Assembly (NCBI GenBank): GCA_023411115.1
Contig: JAEYPF010000019.1
Location: 157,737 to 221,736 of the forward strand
Source of the DNA: Methanobacteriota archaeon
GTDB lineage: Archaea; Methanobacteriota; Methanobacteria; Methanobacteriales; Methanobacteriaceae
Length of the DNA stretch: 64,000 nucleotides
Reading direction: 5' to 3'
Shown here: in pieces, positions 18,492-27,376 of the stretch
Layout: every line of letters starts with the position of its first letter
Position numbering within the stretch: position 1 is the first letter of the stretch
Program-made: the position numbers and the translations under genes
Notes under the pieces: model-generated
Told to the model about the DNA's origin: nothing
The model's input: only the letters and a program-made list of their open reading frames with translations
Database searches by the model: none

Positions 18492-19172
18492 TTAAGGTGC
18501 AAAAACATTCCAGAAGCCGTGGAATAAAAATGAACCATAAACTTTACTGGTTTTTAGGCGTATGAATCCTACAATTGCACCTAATACTAGTCCAACTTCA
18601 ATTTTGCCTATTAATAATGGCGCTAAAGCAAATTCTTTTGGATGAATCAAAAACACATCGATATATCCAAGATGCCAGAAGCCAAATAAGATCGTGATGA
18701 TGATCCAGGTAATTAATCCTGAATGTTTAGTTTCAAGAGAATTTTGAACCTTATTCCACAAATATCCTCTAAATAAAAGTTCTTCAAATGCAGGTACAAT
18801 AAGTCCAAATATAAAACTTATCACAATAACATCCAGCTCAGCCCCAAATGTAATTGGTAAAATTATAAAAATAGGCAGGGCTACTATCCCTGCAAAATAG
18901 ATTATTTTTGTTCTTTTTCTTACATCGTCTAAATTAAGGCTTAAATCTTTTAACGATGGTCTAATTAATACTAAAAGCAATGTTCCAACAATAAGGAAAG
19001 AAATCCCATTTAAAATCTGGAATAATATTATATTTTCGCCTGGTTTAACCACGTACCACAAACCATCCATTACAAAGGCTCTTAAAAGCTGTATAACAAT
19101 TAATATGATTATTATTTTGCCTAAGAGTTTTAAAAATGGTTTATATTCATGTGAGTTATTGTAAATTTCCAT
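18492..19172 (-). CDS. CPBP family intramembrane metalloprotease
   Basis: 226 residues with about six to seven hydrophobic segments. It contains the CPBP (Abi/Rce1-like) motifs: EELLFRGYLWNKV with the catalytic glutamate pair, FWHLGYIDVFL with the first histidine, and a final HGFWN. Members cleave membrane substrates or have unclear roles. AGGAT lies seven bases before the start. It is the last gene of a five-gene minus-strand run with an XRE regulator and three other membrane proteins. Confidence 0.88.
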   Translation of the reverse strand: MEIYNNSHEYKPFLKLLGKIIIILIVIQLLRAFVMDGLWYVVKPGENIILFQILNGISFLIVGTLLLVLIRPSLKDLSLNLDDVRKRTKIIYFAGIVALPIFIILPITFGAELDVIVISFIFGLIVPAFEELLFRGYLWNKVQNSLETKHSGLITWIIITILFGFWHLGYIDVFLIHPKEFALAPLLIGKIEVGLVLGAIVGFIRLKTSKVYGSFLFHGFWNVFAP

Positions 19173-19198
19173 GTTTATATCCTGTTGATAGCATGTTT

Positions 19199-19393
19199 TT
19201 ATTCATTATAAACGAAGATGTCTTCTATCTGTGCATTAAAGAATCTGGCTATTTTAAAGGCTAAAACCAGAGAAGGATCATATTTACTTTTTTCTATTGC
19301 AATAATGGTCTGTCTGGTTACTCCAAGGCTTTTCGCAAGTTCTTCTTGGGTTATATTTTGCATGGCACGATAAACTTTCAACTTGTTTTCCAT
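19199..19393 (-). CDS. XRE-type helix-turn-helix regulator
   Basis: 64 residues, essentially one HTH_3 domain: MENKLKVYRAMQNITQEELAKSLGVTRQTIIAIEKSKYDPSLVLAFKIARFF. This compact XRE type usually represses its own operon. ATG 19393 is preferred because longer versions run into the upstream gene, which stops at 19401. It sits among DUF2178-like membrane proteins, a pairing seen in many prokaryotes. The inverted repeats at 20787-20835 before the first gene are candidate operators; that link is inference. Confidence 0.85.
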   Translation of the reverse strand: MENKLKVYRAMQNITQEELAKSLGVTRQTIIAIEKSKYDPSLVLAFKIARFFNAQIEDIFVYNE

Positions 19394-19400
19394 ATTATCA

Positions 19401-19781
19401 TTATCCGTGCTTTTTATCATAATATACGTAAAATCCACTGTAAAATAGCAGTAAAAGGCATGCAGAATATGCTAATGTGTAACCTGCTTGTGTGAATTCA
19501 GGGAATGTATTTTTTAAAGTCAATATTCCTATTCCTAAAACTGTAATTATACTTAGAAAGGATAACATTGCCATCCGTGAGGCTTTATTTGCTACTAATG
19601 AAGTTCTTTCATCTCCAGTAACTTCATAAACATTTTTCCTGACAAAATAGGATATAAGAACCCCTAGCAGTAATGTTACAAATGCAAGTAGCACATTGCC
19701 GAGTATTATTGATGATCCTATTAATACTGCTACGAAAGTTGCAATTAGCATTCTAAATGTTTGATAAGTTCTCTTTTCCAT
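19401..19781 (-). CDS. DUF2178-like membrane protein A
   Basis: About 126 residues with four hydrophobic segments in two hairpins, separated by a conserved cytoplasmic loop VYEVTGDERTSLVANKASRMAM. The DER/T...NKA(A/S) motif recurs in the next protein and is the hallmark of this membrane family. ATG 19781 has GGAG eight bases upstream; the frame is open to 19835. Function unknown; members are usually encoded beside a small XRE regulator, as here. Confidence 0.75.
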   Translation of the reverse strand: MEKRTYQTFRMLIATFVAVLIGSSIILGNVLLAFVTLLLGVLISYFVRKNVYEVTGDERTSLVANKASRMAMLSFLSIITVLGIGILTLKNTFPEFTQAGYTLAYSACLLLLFYSGFYVYYDKKHG

Positions 19782-19809
19782 AATATATTCTCCAGTAGTT
19801 TTCTTATCT

Positions 19810-20253
19810 TCAATATTTCCTGCTGTAATATGCACGGGATGTAAAATACAGTATAAAACAGAAAAAGGCCACTATTAACAGTATGTAACCGGCCTGTAAA
19901 AATTGGGGATAAATATTTCTTAGAGCGATTATAATTATTCCAGCATAGATTATAACTGCTATAAGAATTCCTAAAGTCATGGTGGCAGCTTTTTCGTTGA
20001 TTAGTTGGGTTCTTTCATCTTCTACAATAACATTACTGTTTCCCTGGAAAATTTCCTCTAAATTATCCCTGTGGGTATATAAAACGGCACCTAAGGGGAT
20101 TAAAAGCACAATTGCCAGTATTATGATGTAAATATTTGCAAGTACCAATCCTGCGATCCATAATCCAGATATAAAAACAGATAATATCTTTATAAATAAA
20201 CCAGATTCAAAGATTGAAAGTATTTTCATAATCATTCCTGATTTAGAGTCCAT
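19810..20253 (-). CDS. DUF2178-like membrane protein B
   Basis: About 147 residues, paralogous to the following gene: four hydrophobic segments and the loop NVIVEDERTQLINEKAATMTLG, which shares DERT and NEKA with its partner. It also has LRNIYPQFLQAGYIL against LKNTFPEFTQAGYTL in the neighbour, so the two arose by duplication. ATG 20253 is preferred, with AGGTGA close upstream, over the ATG at 20271. Confidence 0.75.
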   Translation of the reverse strand: MDSKSGMIMKILSIFESGLFIKILSVFISGLWIAGLVLANIYIIILAIVLLIPLGAVLYTHRDNLEEIFQGNSNVIVEDERTQLINEKAATMTLGILIAVIIYAGIIIIALRNIYPQFLQAGYILLIVAFFCFILYFTSRAYYSRKY

Positions 20254-20283
20254 ATATTCACCTTTACTCATTTTGACATTTAA

Positions 20284-20775
20284 TTAGAGTGTCTTCAAAT
20301 AATCTGTTGACCATCTAGAGTTTTTATTTATTACGTGTTTATTTTTAGATAATCTCCACAAAGTCATATGTGAAGCAAAAATCGTTGCAAGCAGCTGTAA
20401 AAATGGAGATATGAATACCATGAGTATGATCCATCCAATAAAGCTAATTTTGGGGTCATAAAGGATCATTGGAATTCCAAAATTTGCAATATCTGCTTTT
20501 GGGTCTAAAAGCATTGTGCTTATGGGTCCCCAGATAACTACCATCCAAAATAAAGTAACTAAAGATGTATAAAAGGAGTATTTTAAAGTATTAGTTAGAA
20601 TATCATGTAAATTCATTTCAGAGGGCCTTAATCGTTTTGCAATGTACCATCCAACTGGAAATCCTAGCAATATGCAGAAAAATGGAACACCCATCCCCAT
20701 TCCAGCAAGGAGGGTATCTAGAATTATGTAAAATGCAATAGCAGATTTTTTGCTAATTTTAAAAATGTTGTTCAT
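20284..20775 (-). CDS. Hypothetical membrane protein, first gene of XRE operon
   Basis: 163 residues with about four hydrophobic segments (about 12-45, 70-92, 108-138) and a polar C-terminus. No named family recognised and no catalytic motif seen. GAGGAG lies seven bases before the ATG. It begins the five-gene run (membrane protein, two DUF2178-like, XRE, CPBP) and lies directly behind a promoter framed by inverted repeats. Confidence 0.65.
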   Translation of the reverse strand: MNNIFKISKKSAIAFYIILDTLLAGMGMGVPFFCILLGFPVGWYIAKRLRPSEMNLHDILTNTLKYSFYTSLVTLFWMVVIWGPISTMLLDPKADIANFGIPMILYDPKISFIGWIILMVFISPFLQLLATIFASHMTLWRLSKNKHVINKNSRWSTDYLKTL

Positions 20776-20786
20776 TTAATCTCCTC

Positions 20787-20835
20787 ATGTAAATAGTACT
20801 TTACATAATGTTATATAAACTTTACTAAATGTAAA
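20787..20835 (-). promoter_or_regulatory. Promoter with two flanking inverted repeats (candidate XRE operators)
   Basis: Read on the minus strand, a TATA-like TTTATATAA (20811-20819) is framed by two dyads sharing the half-site GTAAA/TTTAC: TTTAC-N5-GTAAA at 20821-20835, upstream of TATA, and ATGTAAA-N6-TTTACAT at 20787-20806, where transcription should start. Binding at either would block TBP or polymerase. Autoregulation by the XRE protein of this operon is the natural candidate. Confidence 0.6.
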
Positions 20836-21021
20836 TGTATGGTTACTTCAAAGTTCAATTAGTAATAAATTCTTTCCAGGTGTAACTCCAAAAATCTTCT
20901 AATTGCATTGATATATATGAAAAAACAAAATAATTGAAATAAGAGTAGATTTTCAATGAATTATGTTTATTAATCTATTTACATAATATAAACTAATTTA
21001 TTCTAATTGTGAGGGAATTAG

Positions 21022-21660
21022 ATGGGTTATTTAATCTGTGATAAGTGTAATGGGTACTATGAACTTCAAGAAGGAGAATCAGAAAGTGATTTTTCTGATG
21101 AGTGTGAATGTGGTGGAAAAGTAAGATACGTTGAAAGTCTTGAAGATATCAATAGAGAAGATACAACTGAAGAAAATATGCAGACCGGTGTATTTTATGA
21201 AGAAACCATATCTTTAAGATGGGTCATAATTTCTACCGTATTCATTTTTGGATTTCTATTATGCGTATTCCTTTTTCAGATTTTACTAATTCCAGCGGAA
21301 TCGAGCCCTTTAATTAATATGATATTGGCCATAGTCCTTTTATTGATATTATTTTCTCTTAATTTTATGATATTACGTATAAAAATGACTCAGCAGTATT
21401 TATTGGTGTCTTGCGGGATATTTAAACATATTATGCCTTGGGATGATATTAATGACTGTCGTATTGATGACCCTCCTGTAGCAAAATATACAGGTTATGG
21501 AATTCGTTTAGGCAAATTTAACGGAAAATGGATTCTTGGATATGTAATGGGAGATCCAAAAGTTTTACTTTCTTTAAATAAAGGTAGATTCAGAGATTTT
21601 GCATTTACTACTAAAAATCCACAGGAAGTGGTGGGGTTAATTAGAAAACAGATAAGTTAA
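21022..21660 (+). CDS. Membrane protein with N-terminal zinc ribbon and PH-like domain
   Basis: 212 residues. The N-terminus has a ribbon-like pair (CDKC at 6-9, CEC at 29-31) in [15 protein letters not shown]. Two hydrophobic segments follow (about 70-95 and 103-122). The C-terminal 90 residues ([25 protein letters not shown] ... [23 protein letters not shown]) look like a bacterial PH/YdbT-type beta-barrel domain: the pattern of a strand, W-D-DI, then FTTKNP-EV is typical. Function unknown. It stands alone. Confidence 0.65.
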   Translation: MGYLICDKCNGYYELQEGESESDFSDECECGGKVRYVESLEDINREDTTEENMQTGVFYEETISLRWVIISTVFIFGFLLCVFLFQILLIPAESSPLINMILAIVLLLILFSLNFMILRIKMTQQYLLVSCGIFKHIMPWDDINDCRIDDPPVAKYTGYGIRLGKFNGKWILGYVMGDPKVLLSLNKGRFRDFAFTTKNPQEVVGLIRKQIS

Positions 21661-21937
21661 CAAATATTTTGATGTTAACTGCTTTTATGATTTGAGACAT
21701 TTCTTATATTCTTAAATGATTTACAACAGTTAGAATAATAAATACCTGTTAATAGCAGGTATAACATGCTATAATTGCCTGATTTACTTTTAATAAAGAT
21801 TTGGAAACAATAAAGCATAGTCCCTAAAACTCATAAGTGGGAAACTATTTTTCTAATCAAATCAAACATTAATATGGTAATGGGTGGAATCATCACAGGA
21901 TTCTATTAAAATATAAAATTTTAGCAGGAGGTAATTT

Positions 21938-22504
21938 ATGAAAAAAGTCATTTTATTATGCGCAAGTCCAAGACCAAGCGGAAATACTTACCAGGTACTT
22001 GAAGAATGTGCCAGTATCATAGAAGATGAAGGTTTAGAGGTTGAAATAATCCCATTTGTCGGCAAAAAAATTGAATCATGTATTGCATGTGCAAGATGTG
22101 GTGAATTAAGCGAATGCAGTCTTGATGACGGGCTAAATGATATTATATCGAAAATTAGGGAAGCAGATGGTTTCATTATAGGGACACCAGTATATTTCGG
22201 TACTGCACGTGGAGATGCAATGTCTGCACTGCAGAGAATAGGAATGGTATCAAGAGCATCCGATAATTTCCTATCATGGAAAGTAGGAGGTCCAATAGCA
22301 GTTGCAAGAAGAGGAGGTCATACAGCCACAATACAGGAAATGCTGATGTTTTTCTTTATAAATGATATGATTGTTCCAGGCTCAACTTACTGGAACATGG
22401 TATTTGGCCATGCCCCTGGAGAAGTGCAGAACGACGATGAAGGTATGCAAACCATAAGGCGGTTTGGATACAATGTGGCCACTTTAATTAAAAAAATAAG
22501 CTAA
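21938..22504 (+). CDS. Iron-sulfur flavoprotein (NADPH-dependent FMN reductase family)
   Basis: 188-residue flavodoxin-fold protein. The FMN phosphate loop is SPRPSGNTYQVLEE near 9-22. The compact cysteine motif CIACARCGELSEC (CxxCxxCx5C, about 48-60) is the 4Fe-4S site of methanogen iron-sulfur flavoproteins. GTPVYFGTARGDAMSALQRIG lines the flavin. Such proteins carry electrons, often in oxygen-stress defence. A strong GCAGGAGGT site precedes the start, and a small hairpin (TACCTG/CAGGTA) lies about 190 bases upstream. Confidence 0.9.
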   Translation: MKKVILLCASPRPSGNTYQVLEECASIIEDEGLEVEIIPFVGKKIESCIACARCGELSECSLDDGLNDIISKIREADGFIIGTPVYFGTARGDAMSALQRIGMVSRASDNFLSWKVGGPIAVARRGGHTATIQEMLMFFFINDMIVPGSTYWNMVFGHAPGEVQNDDEGMQTIRRFGYNVATLIKKIS

Positions 22505-22611
22505 AAATACATAAATACTTATTTTTTTCTATTTTAAAGTAATTTCTGTTTTATTATAACTCTAATAAAAATATTTTAGCAATTGAGAATATATTAAATC
22601 AAGTGATAATT

Positions 22612-22941
22612 ATGAAAATAGCCGTAGCAACTTCCAATGGTAAAGACGTGGATCATTTTGGTAAAGCACAGGAATTCATGATTTATGAATTTGACGAGGA
22701 GAACATGAATTTCGTTGAAAAAAGAGAATCTCCTAAGATAGAAGGAGAAAAACACCAATGGCAGAAATCACTGGATGCTATAGATGATTGTGAAGTTGTT
22801 ATATGTGTCCAGGCAGGTTTGAAAGGTAAATTTGGGATTAAAAATGCAGGAATAAAACTGGTAGAAGATGAAGGGACCATAGAAGAAGTTCTTGAAAGAT
22901 TTATCAATCATTATAACTTCATGAAGAAACCTCTATTTTAA
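22612..22941 (+). CDS. NifX/NafY-like dinitrogenase cofactor-family protein
   Basis: 109 residues with the RNase H-like fold of the NifB-C/NifX family: KIAVATSNGKDVDHFGKAQEFMIYEFD at the start, then CEVVICVQAGLKGKFGIKNAGIKLVEDEGTIEEVLERF. Such proteins bind Mo-Fe or other metal clusters, but stand-alone members in methanogens need not act in nitrogen fixation, and no nif genes are nearby. ATG 22612 is chosen over GTG 22603 because AAGTGAT precedes it at the right distance. Confidence 0.85.
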   Translation: MKIAVATSNGKDVDHFGKAQEFMIYEFDEENMNFVEKRESPKIEGEKHQWQKSLDAIDDCEVVICVQAGLKGKFGIKNAGIKLVEDEGTIEEVLERFINHYNFMKKPLF

Positions 22942-22956
22942 GATCATAGAATTTTT

Positions 22957-23075
22957 AAAGTTGAGGGAATGCATACCATTCCCGAACCTTAAAAAAATTG
23001 AAAATTTTTTTAAAGTTGAGAAAACCGAAGGTTTTCGAACCTTAAAATTTTGATATTTAAATATCAAAATTTTAA
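22957..23075. repeat. Modular hairpin array with constant boxes; contains a 34-bp perfect palindrome
   Basis: Four hairpins alternate with two constant boxes, AAAGTTGAG and CGAACCTTAAAA, each present twice: GGGAATG/CATTCCC (22965-22983), TTAAAAAAATT-GAA-AATTTTTTTAA, GAAAACC-GAA-GGTTTTC (23020-23036), and a 34-bp perfect palindrome at 23042-23075. It lies directly after the NifX-like gene, so it may end that transcript. Related boxes occur, inverted, at 18400-18480. Confidence 0.75.
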
Positions 23076-23273
23076 AGTATAAATAGGAGCCCATCTAAAT
23101 AATATGATATAACCTGGGCGGATTTTTAAAAGACAAATTAGAGTTGAAATATGGAAGTCATCATTAATGAAACTCTATTTAACTAGTTTTAATGTATTTT
23201 CCATATATTTATAAACCATGAATGAGATTGTATATTAAGTGATTTTAATCAAGCTAATTAGTTTGAATAGCGT

Positions 23274-23296
23274 GCAAAAAATCATAGATTTTTTGC
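23274..23296. repeat. Isolated triloop hairpin upstream of S3Ae
   Basis: GCAAAAAATC-ATA-GATTTTTTGC, ten-base perfect arms and a three-base loop, about 130 bases before the S3Ae start. It belongs to the same kind of unit as the trains. The stretch 22942-23423 otherwise holds the array above and AT-rich sequence that should include the S3Ae promoter. Confidence 0.6.
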
Positions 23297-23423
23297 GCAT
23301 TCAATCTATGATTTTGAAAGTTTTTATGAATCATTTTTTACAAACTTAATGAAAATAAAGAAAGGATATTAAATAAGTCTATTAGGGACGATATTTTCTA
23401 AATAAATTTATAAAGGTGATATT

Positions 23424-24011
23424 ATGGCTAAAGCAAGACGCAGGCGAGTAAGAGATACGTGGAAAGAGAAACAATGGTATAAAATTATGACTCCTAAAGA
23501 TTTTGGAGAGGCAGAAATAGGAACTACTCCTGCAAGGGATCCTGACATGCTCGTTAAAAGACGAGTTGAATCATCAATGAGAGAACTAACTGGTGATTTC
23601 AGTAAGCAGTATGTTAAACTTTACTTCCAGATAAACGATGTAGCTGGAGATACAGCAAACACCAAGTTTGTTGGACATCATGTAACAACAGATTATGTTA
23701 GAAGCATGATAAGAAGGGGAACAAGTAGAATAGACACAATGGCAGATGTGACCACAAAGGAAGGTTACAAAGTTAACGTGCATATTATTGCTATAACTGT
23801 AAAAAGAGCAAAATCATCCCAGCAAAAATTCATAAGGGAAACCATGGGCAACCTTGTTCAACAGGCAGTGGATGGAAAAACTTTCCCTGAATTTGTTGAA
23901 GGAGTTATATCTGGAAAAATGGCATCCAGTATATACCATGAAACAAAGAAAATATACCCTCTAAAGAGAGTTGAAATAATTAAAACTCAGGTAATTGAAG
24001 AACCATCATAA
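23424..24011 (+). CDS. rps3ae: 30S ribosomal protein S3Ae (eS1)
   Basis: 195 residues, basic N-terminus MAKARRRRVRDTWKEKQWYKI, then the S1e/S3Ae core: GTTPARDPDMLVKRRVESSMRELTG, FVGHHVTTDYVRSMIRRGTSRID, and the ending KIYPLKRVEIIKTQVIEEPS. It is a component of the small subunit, at the mRNA exit side. Length is normal for archaea. GGTGAT lies six bases before ATG. Confidence 0.96.
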   Translation: MAKARRRRVRDTWKEKQWYKIMTPKDFGEAEIGTTPARDPDMLVKRRVESSMRELTGDFSKQYVKLYFQINDVAGDTANTKFVGHHVTTDYVRSMIRRGTSRIDTMADVTTKEGYKVNVHIIAITVKRAKSSQQKFIRETMGNLVQQAVDGKTFPEFVEGVISGKMASSIYHETKKIYPLKRVEIIKTQVIEEPS

Positions 24012-24050
24012 TTAATTTAGTTACTAAAAAACAGCATATCTGGGAGATAA

Positions 24051-24719
24051 ATGATATATCTAGAATATGTGATCTTGCTTGTGATTGTAGGGCTTTTAAT
24101 ATACATTAAGGGGGCCCTAGATCTTCTTGGATCCATTTTCATGATTATCATGGGTATAATTATTATTTTTACAGCCGGAGTTACCTGGCTTCTTTTAATT
24201 TTTGTTTTTTTGATTCTTGGTCTACTATTTACTAAATATAAGCACAAATACAAGAAAGAAATTGGTGTTTATGAAGGAAAAAGAAGTGTAAAGAATGTAA
24301 TTTCCAATGGAATAGTTCCTTTTGTTATGGCTGCATTTGGAAATTACGCTGGTTTTATAGGTTCTATTGCAGTTGCAACTGCTGATACACTTGCAAGTGA
24401 AGTAGGAGTTGTAGATAAATCTCCTCGACTTATAACTAATTTAAAAAAAGTCCCACCAGGAACAGACGGGGGAATTTCCCCAATAGGGACAGCAGCAGGA
24501 ATTGTTGGTGCAGGAATTATAGGTATTTCTGCATATTTTTTAGGAATAACTACAGATCCTTTTAATGCACTCAAAATAGCAATCATATCAGGTACCGTCG
24601 GGTGTTTCGTAGATAGTATTCTCGGAGCTGTATTAGAATCAAGGAACTATATTACAAATGAACATGTCAATCTTTTAGCTACCGTATCGGGAGCACTTTT
24701 AGGAATTCTCATAGTTTAA
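24051..24719 (+). CDS. DUF92 family membrane protein
   Basis: 222 residues with about six hydrophobic segments. It has the DUF92 core: NGIVPFVMAAFGNYAGFIGSIAVATADTLASEVGVVDKSPRLITNLKKVPPGTDGGISPIGTAAG, where the DT.ASE.G and PGTDGG motifs are diagnostic. Plant relatives include a phytyl-phosphate kinase, so a role with isoprenoid phosphates is possible, but none is shown for archaea. It precedes ApgM by about 40 bases on the same strand. Confidence 0.85.
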   Translation: MIYLEYVILLVIVGLLIYIKGALDLLGSIFMIIMGIIIIFTAGVTWLLLIFVFLILGLLFTKYKHKYKKEIGVYEGKRSVKNVISNGIVPFVMAAFGNYAGFIGSIAVATADTLASEVGVVDKSPRLITNLKKVPPGTDGGISPIGTAAGIVGAGIIGISAYFLGITTDPFNALKIAIISGTVGCFVDSILGAVLESRNYITNEHVNLLATVSGALLGILIV

Positions 24720-24758
24720 TAGGTATAATGCACAATGTTTACATAGTTGGGTGATAAT

Positions 24759-25994
24759 GTGAAGGGAATTATAATGATAATAGACGGGATGGCAGATCGT
24801 CCCATAAAAGATCTTGGATATAAAACTCCACTTGAAGCTGCAAACACTCCAAATATGGATAAACTAGCTGAAATGGGTGTAAATGGTATTATGGATCCAA
24901 TAAGTCCAGGTATAAGGGCCGGTAGTGATACATCACATATTTCAATACTCGGATATAATCCTTATGAAGTTTATACTGGTAGGGGCCCATTTGAAGCGGC
25001 AGGAATAGGTTTAGATGTCGTAGCCGGAGATATAGCATTTAGATGCAACTTTTCAACCCAGGATGAGAACGGTATTATTGTAGATAGAAGGGCTGGGAGA
25101 ATAAGGGAAGGTACAGATGAAATAGCCAAATCCATAAATTCCCTAAAATTAGATGGTTTTGAAGATGTAGAAATCATCTTTAAAGAATCAACAGGACACA
25201 GGGCAGTACTCGTGCTTAGAGGAACCGGATTGTCTGATAAAGTATCAGATTCTGATCCAAAACATGAAGGAAAACATCCTAAAGAAGTTATTCCTTTGGA
25301 TGATTCTCCAGAGGCATTAAAGACTGCTAAAATATTGAATAAATTTGTTGAAATATCTTACCAGATTTTAAAAGATCATCCAGTAAACACTGAAAGAATA
25401 AATGAAGGAAAAAGCCCTGCAAATGTGATTTTACCACGGGGGGTAGGGGCAGTTCCACATATTCCTCCCTTTGAAGAGAAATACGGTGTAAAAGCGGCAT
25501 GTATAGCAGAAACAGGGCTTATAAAAGGAATTGGGAAAATAACCGGCATGGATCTAATTGAAGTTGAGGGAGCCACTGGTGGAATTGACACCAATCTTGA
25601 AAATATTACAAAAGCTATTGTAGATGTGGCAAATAGCAATAATTATGATTTTATGCTTATTAATATTGATGGAGCAGACGAAGCAGGTCATGACGGCCTG
25701 ACTGAAGAAAAAGTAAAGTTCATTGAAAAGGTGGACTCTGTAGTTAGTGAAGTAATGCAATTAGACGATCTTTACTTTATTTTAACAGCAGATCATTCAA
25801 CTCCAGTTTCTATAATGGATCACACTGGAGATCCAGTCCCTATTGTTATAAAAGGGCCTGAAGTTAGGGTGGACGATGTTAATAGTTTTAACGAAAGGGC
25901 CGCTACATATGGGGGATTATGCAGAATCAGAGGCTCAGATATCATGAATATACTCATGGATTTCATGAATAAATCTAATAAATTTGGAGCATAA
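24759..25994 (+). CDS. apgM: 2,3-bisphosphoglycerate-independent phosphoglycerate mutase, archaeal type
   Basis: Interconverts 3- and 2-phosphoglycerate. About 411 residues of the alkaline-phosphatase superfamily: IIMIIDGMADRPIKDLGYKTPLEAA with the metal-binding D, the nucleophile region RAGSDTSHISILGYNP, KHEGKHPKE, INIDGADEAGHDG and ILTADHSTPV with metal ligands. GTG 24759 is chosen over TTG 24747 because GGGTGAT sits three bases before it. It is followed closely by glmM and glmU, giving a sugar-phosphate operon. Confidence 0.94.
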   Translation: MKGIIMIIDGMADRPIKDLGYKTPLEAANTPNMDKLAEMGVNGIMDPISPGIRAGSDTSHISILGYNPYEVYTGRGPFEAAGIGLDVVAGDIAFRCNFSTQDENGIIVDRRAGRIREGTDEIAKSINSLKLDGFEDVEIIFKESTGHRAVLVLRGTGLSDKVSDSDPKHEGKHPKEVIPLDDSPEALKTAKILNKFVEISYQILKDHPVNTERINEGKSPANVILPRGVGAVPHIPPFEEKYGVKAACIAETGLIKGIGKITGMDLIEVEGATGGIDTNLENITKAIVDVANSNNYDFMLINIDGADEAGHDGLTEEKVKFIEKVDSVVSEVMQLDDLYFILTADHSTPVSIMDHTGDPVPIVIKGPEVRVDDVNSFNERAATYGGLCRIRGSDIMNILMDFMNKSNKFGA

Positions 25995-26020
25995 CCTATA
26001 AATTAAAATTGGTGCATTAT

Positions 26021-27376
26021 ATGGCAGACATGATTCCAAGACTCTTTGGTACATCCGGTATTAGGGGTAAAATAGGTAGTGAAATCACTTTAGATTTAAT
26101 AACTAATGTTGGAATGGCAGCAGCCACATATATTGGTGGAAAAGGACGTAAAGTTGTTATAGGGTATGATACCCGGACTTCGAATAAAATGGTTGAAAAT
26201 GCAATAACAGCAGGTATTTTACAGTGCGGCTGTAATGTAATTCGACTGGGAATGGTTCCAACACCTTTAGTTGGATATGCAGCCATGAAACTCAATGCAG
26301 ATCTGGGAATTATGTTAACTGCATCACATAACCCTTCACAGTATAATGGAATAAAACTCTGGAATCCCAAGGGAATGGCTTATACACAGGATCAGGAAAG
26401 AACAATAGAAAAAATAATTCATGAAAAGAGTTTTTCTAAAGTTTCCTGGGAAAATATAGGAGATATTGAAAATAACAACAGTATTATCCATAGGTATATA
26501 GATGATTTGCTTAGTAATGTGGATATTAAAGGAAATCTTAAGGTCGTCGTTGACTGTGCAAATGGAGCTGGTTCATTTATATCTCCAATAGTGCTTAGAA
26601 AAGCAGGTTGCAATATCATAACTTTAAATTGTCAGCCAGATGGATTTTTCCCTGGAAGAATGCCAGAACCATCAGAAGCAAATCTTTCTGAACTTATGAA
26701 AGTCGTAAAAGCCACTGGAGCCGACATTGGAATTGCCCATGATGGAGATGCAGACAGAATGGTGGCAATTGATGATAATGGAAACATGGCCGATTTTGAC
26801 AAGCTTTTAGCCCTCGTATCAAGTAAAATTGGTGGAAAAGTAGTTACAACTGTCGATGCATCATTTTGTGTAGATAAATGTATGGAAGAAGCAGGCGGAG
26901 AAGTGATACGTACTAAAGTGGGAGACGTGCATGTCGCTGAGGTAATTGTAGAGTCCAACGCCTCATTCGGCGGTGAACCCTCAGGTACATGGCTTCATCC
27001 TGATTTCTGTATGTGTCCTGATGGAATACTGTCTGCACTTAGAGTTATAGAAATTGTGGAAAAATACGGGCCTCTTTCTAAGCTCTTAGGAAATATACCA
27101 AGTTACCCAACGATAAGAGATAAAATAGAATGTGAAAACATTCAAAAGACATTGATAATGGAAAAAGTTAAAGAAGAACTTCCTGATTATTTTGACAATG
27201 TAAATGATGTTAATTTCATAGATGGAGTTAGAATTTCCATGAAGGATGGAAGCTGGGTATTAATAAGGCCTTCTGGGACAGAATCATACATTAGAATTAC
27301 TTTAGAAGGTAAAACTGTGGAAATAGCTCAAAAAATTAGAAATATATCCAGGGACTTTATAGAGGGAATTTTATGA
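26021..27376 (+). CDS. glmM: Phosphoglucosamine mutase GlmM-type
   Basis: Alpha-D-phosphohexomutase of about 451 residues, expected to turn glucosamine-6-phosphate into glucosamine-1-phosphate for UDP-GlcNAc. It has LFGTSGIRGKIG near the start, the phosphoserine loop GIMLTASHNPSQYNGIK (active Ser in TASHNP), the metal loop AHDGDADRM, GGEPSGTWL for sugar binding and RPSGTESYIRIT for phosphate binding. ATG 26021 has TTGGTG upstream and is preferred over the TTG at 26009. It overlaps the next gene by four bases (ATGA). Phosphomannomutase activity is the alternative, but coupling to glmU supports GlmM. Confidence 0.92.
   Translation: MADMIPRLFGTSGIRGKIGSEITLDLITNVGMAAATYIGGKGRKVVIGYDTRTSNKMVENAITAGILQCGCNVIRLGMVPTPLVGYAAMKLNADLGIMLTASHNPSQYNGIKLWNPKGMAYTQDQERTIEKIIHEKSFSKVSWENIGDIENNNSIIHRYIDDLLSNVDIKGNLKVVVDCANGAGSFISPIVLRKAGCNIITLNCQPDGFFPGRMPEPSEANLSELMKVVKATGADIGIAHDGDADRMVAIDDNGNMADFDKLLALVSSKIGGKVVTTVDASFCVDKCMEEAGGEVIRTKVGDVHVAEVIVESNASFGGEPSGTWLHPDFCMCPDGILSALRVIEIVEKYGPLSKLLGNIPSYPTIRDKIECENIQKTLIMEKVKEELPDYFDNVNDVNFIDGVRISMKDGSWVLIRPSGTESYIRITLEGKTVEIAQKIRNISRDFIEGIL

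Noticed and set aside
22612..22941. Evidence for nitrogen fixation
   Set aside because: The NifX-like domain is found in many methanogen proteins without a nif role, and no nifH, D or K lies in the window.
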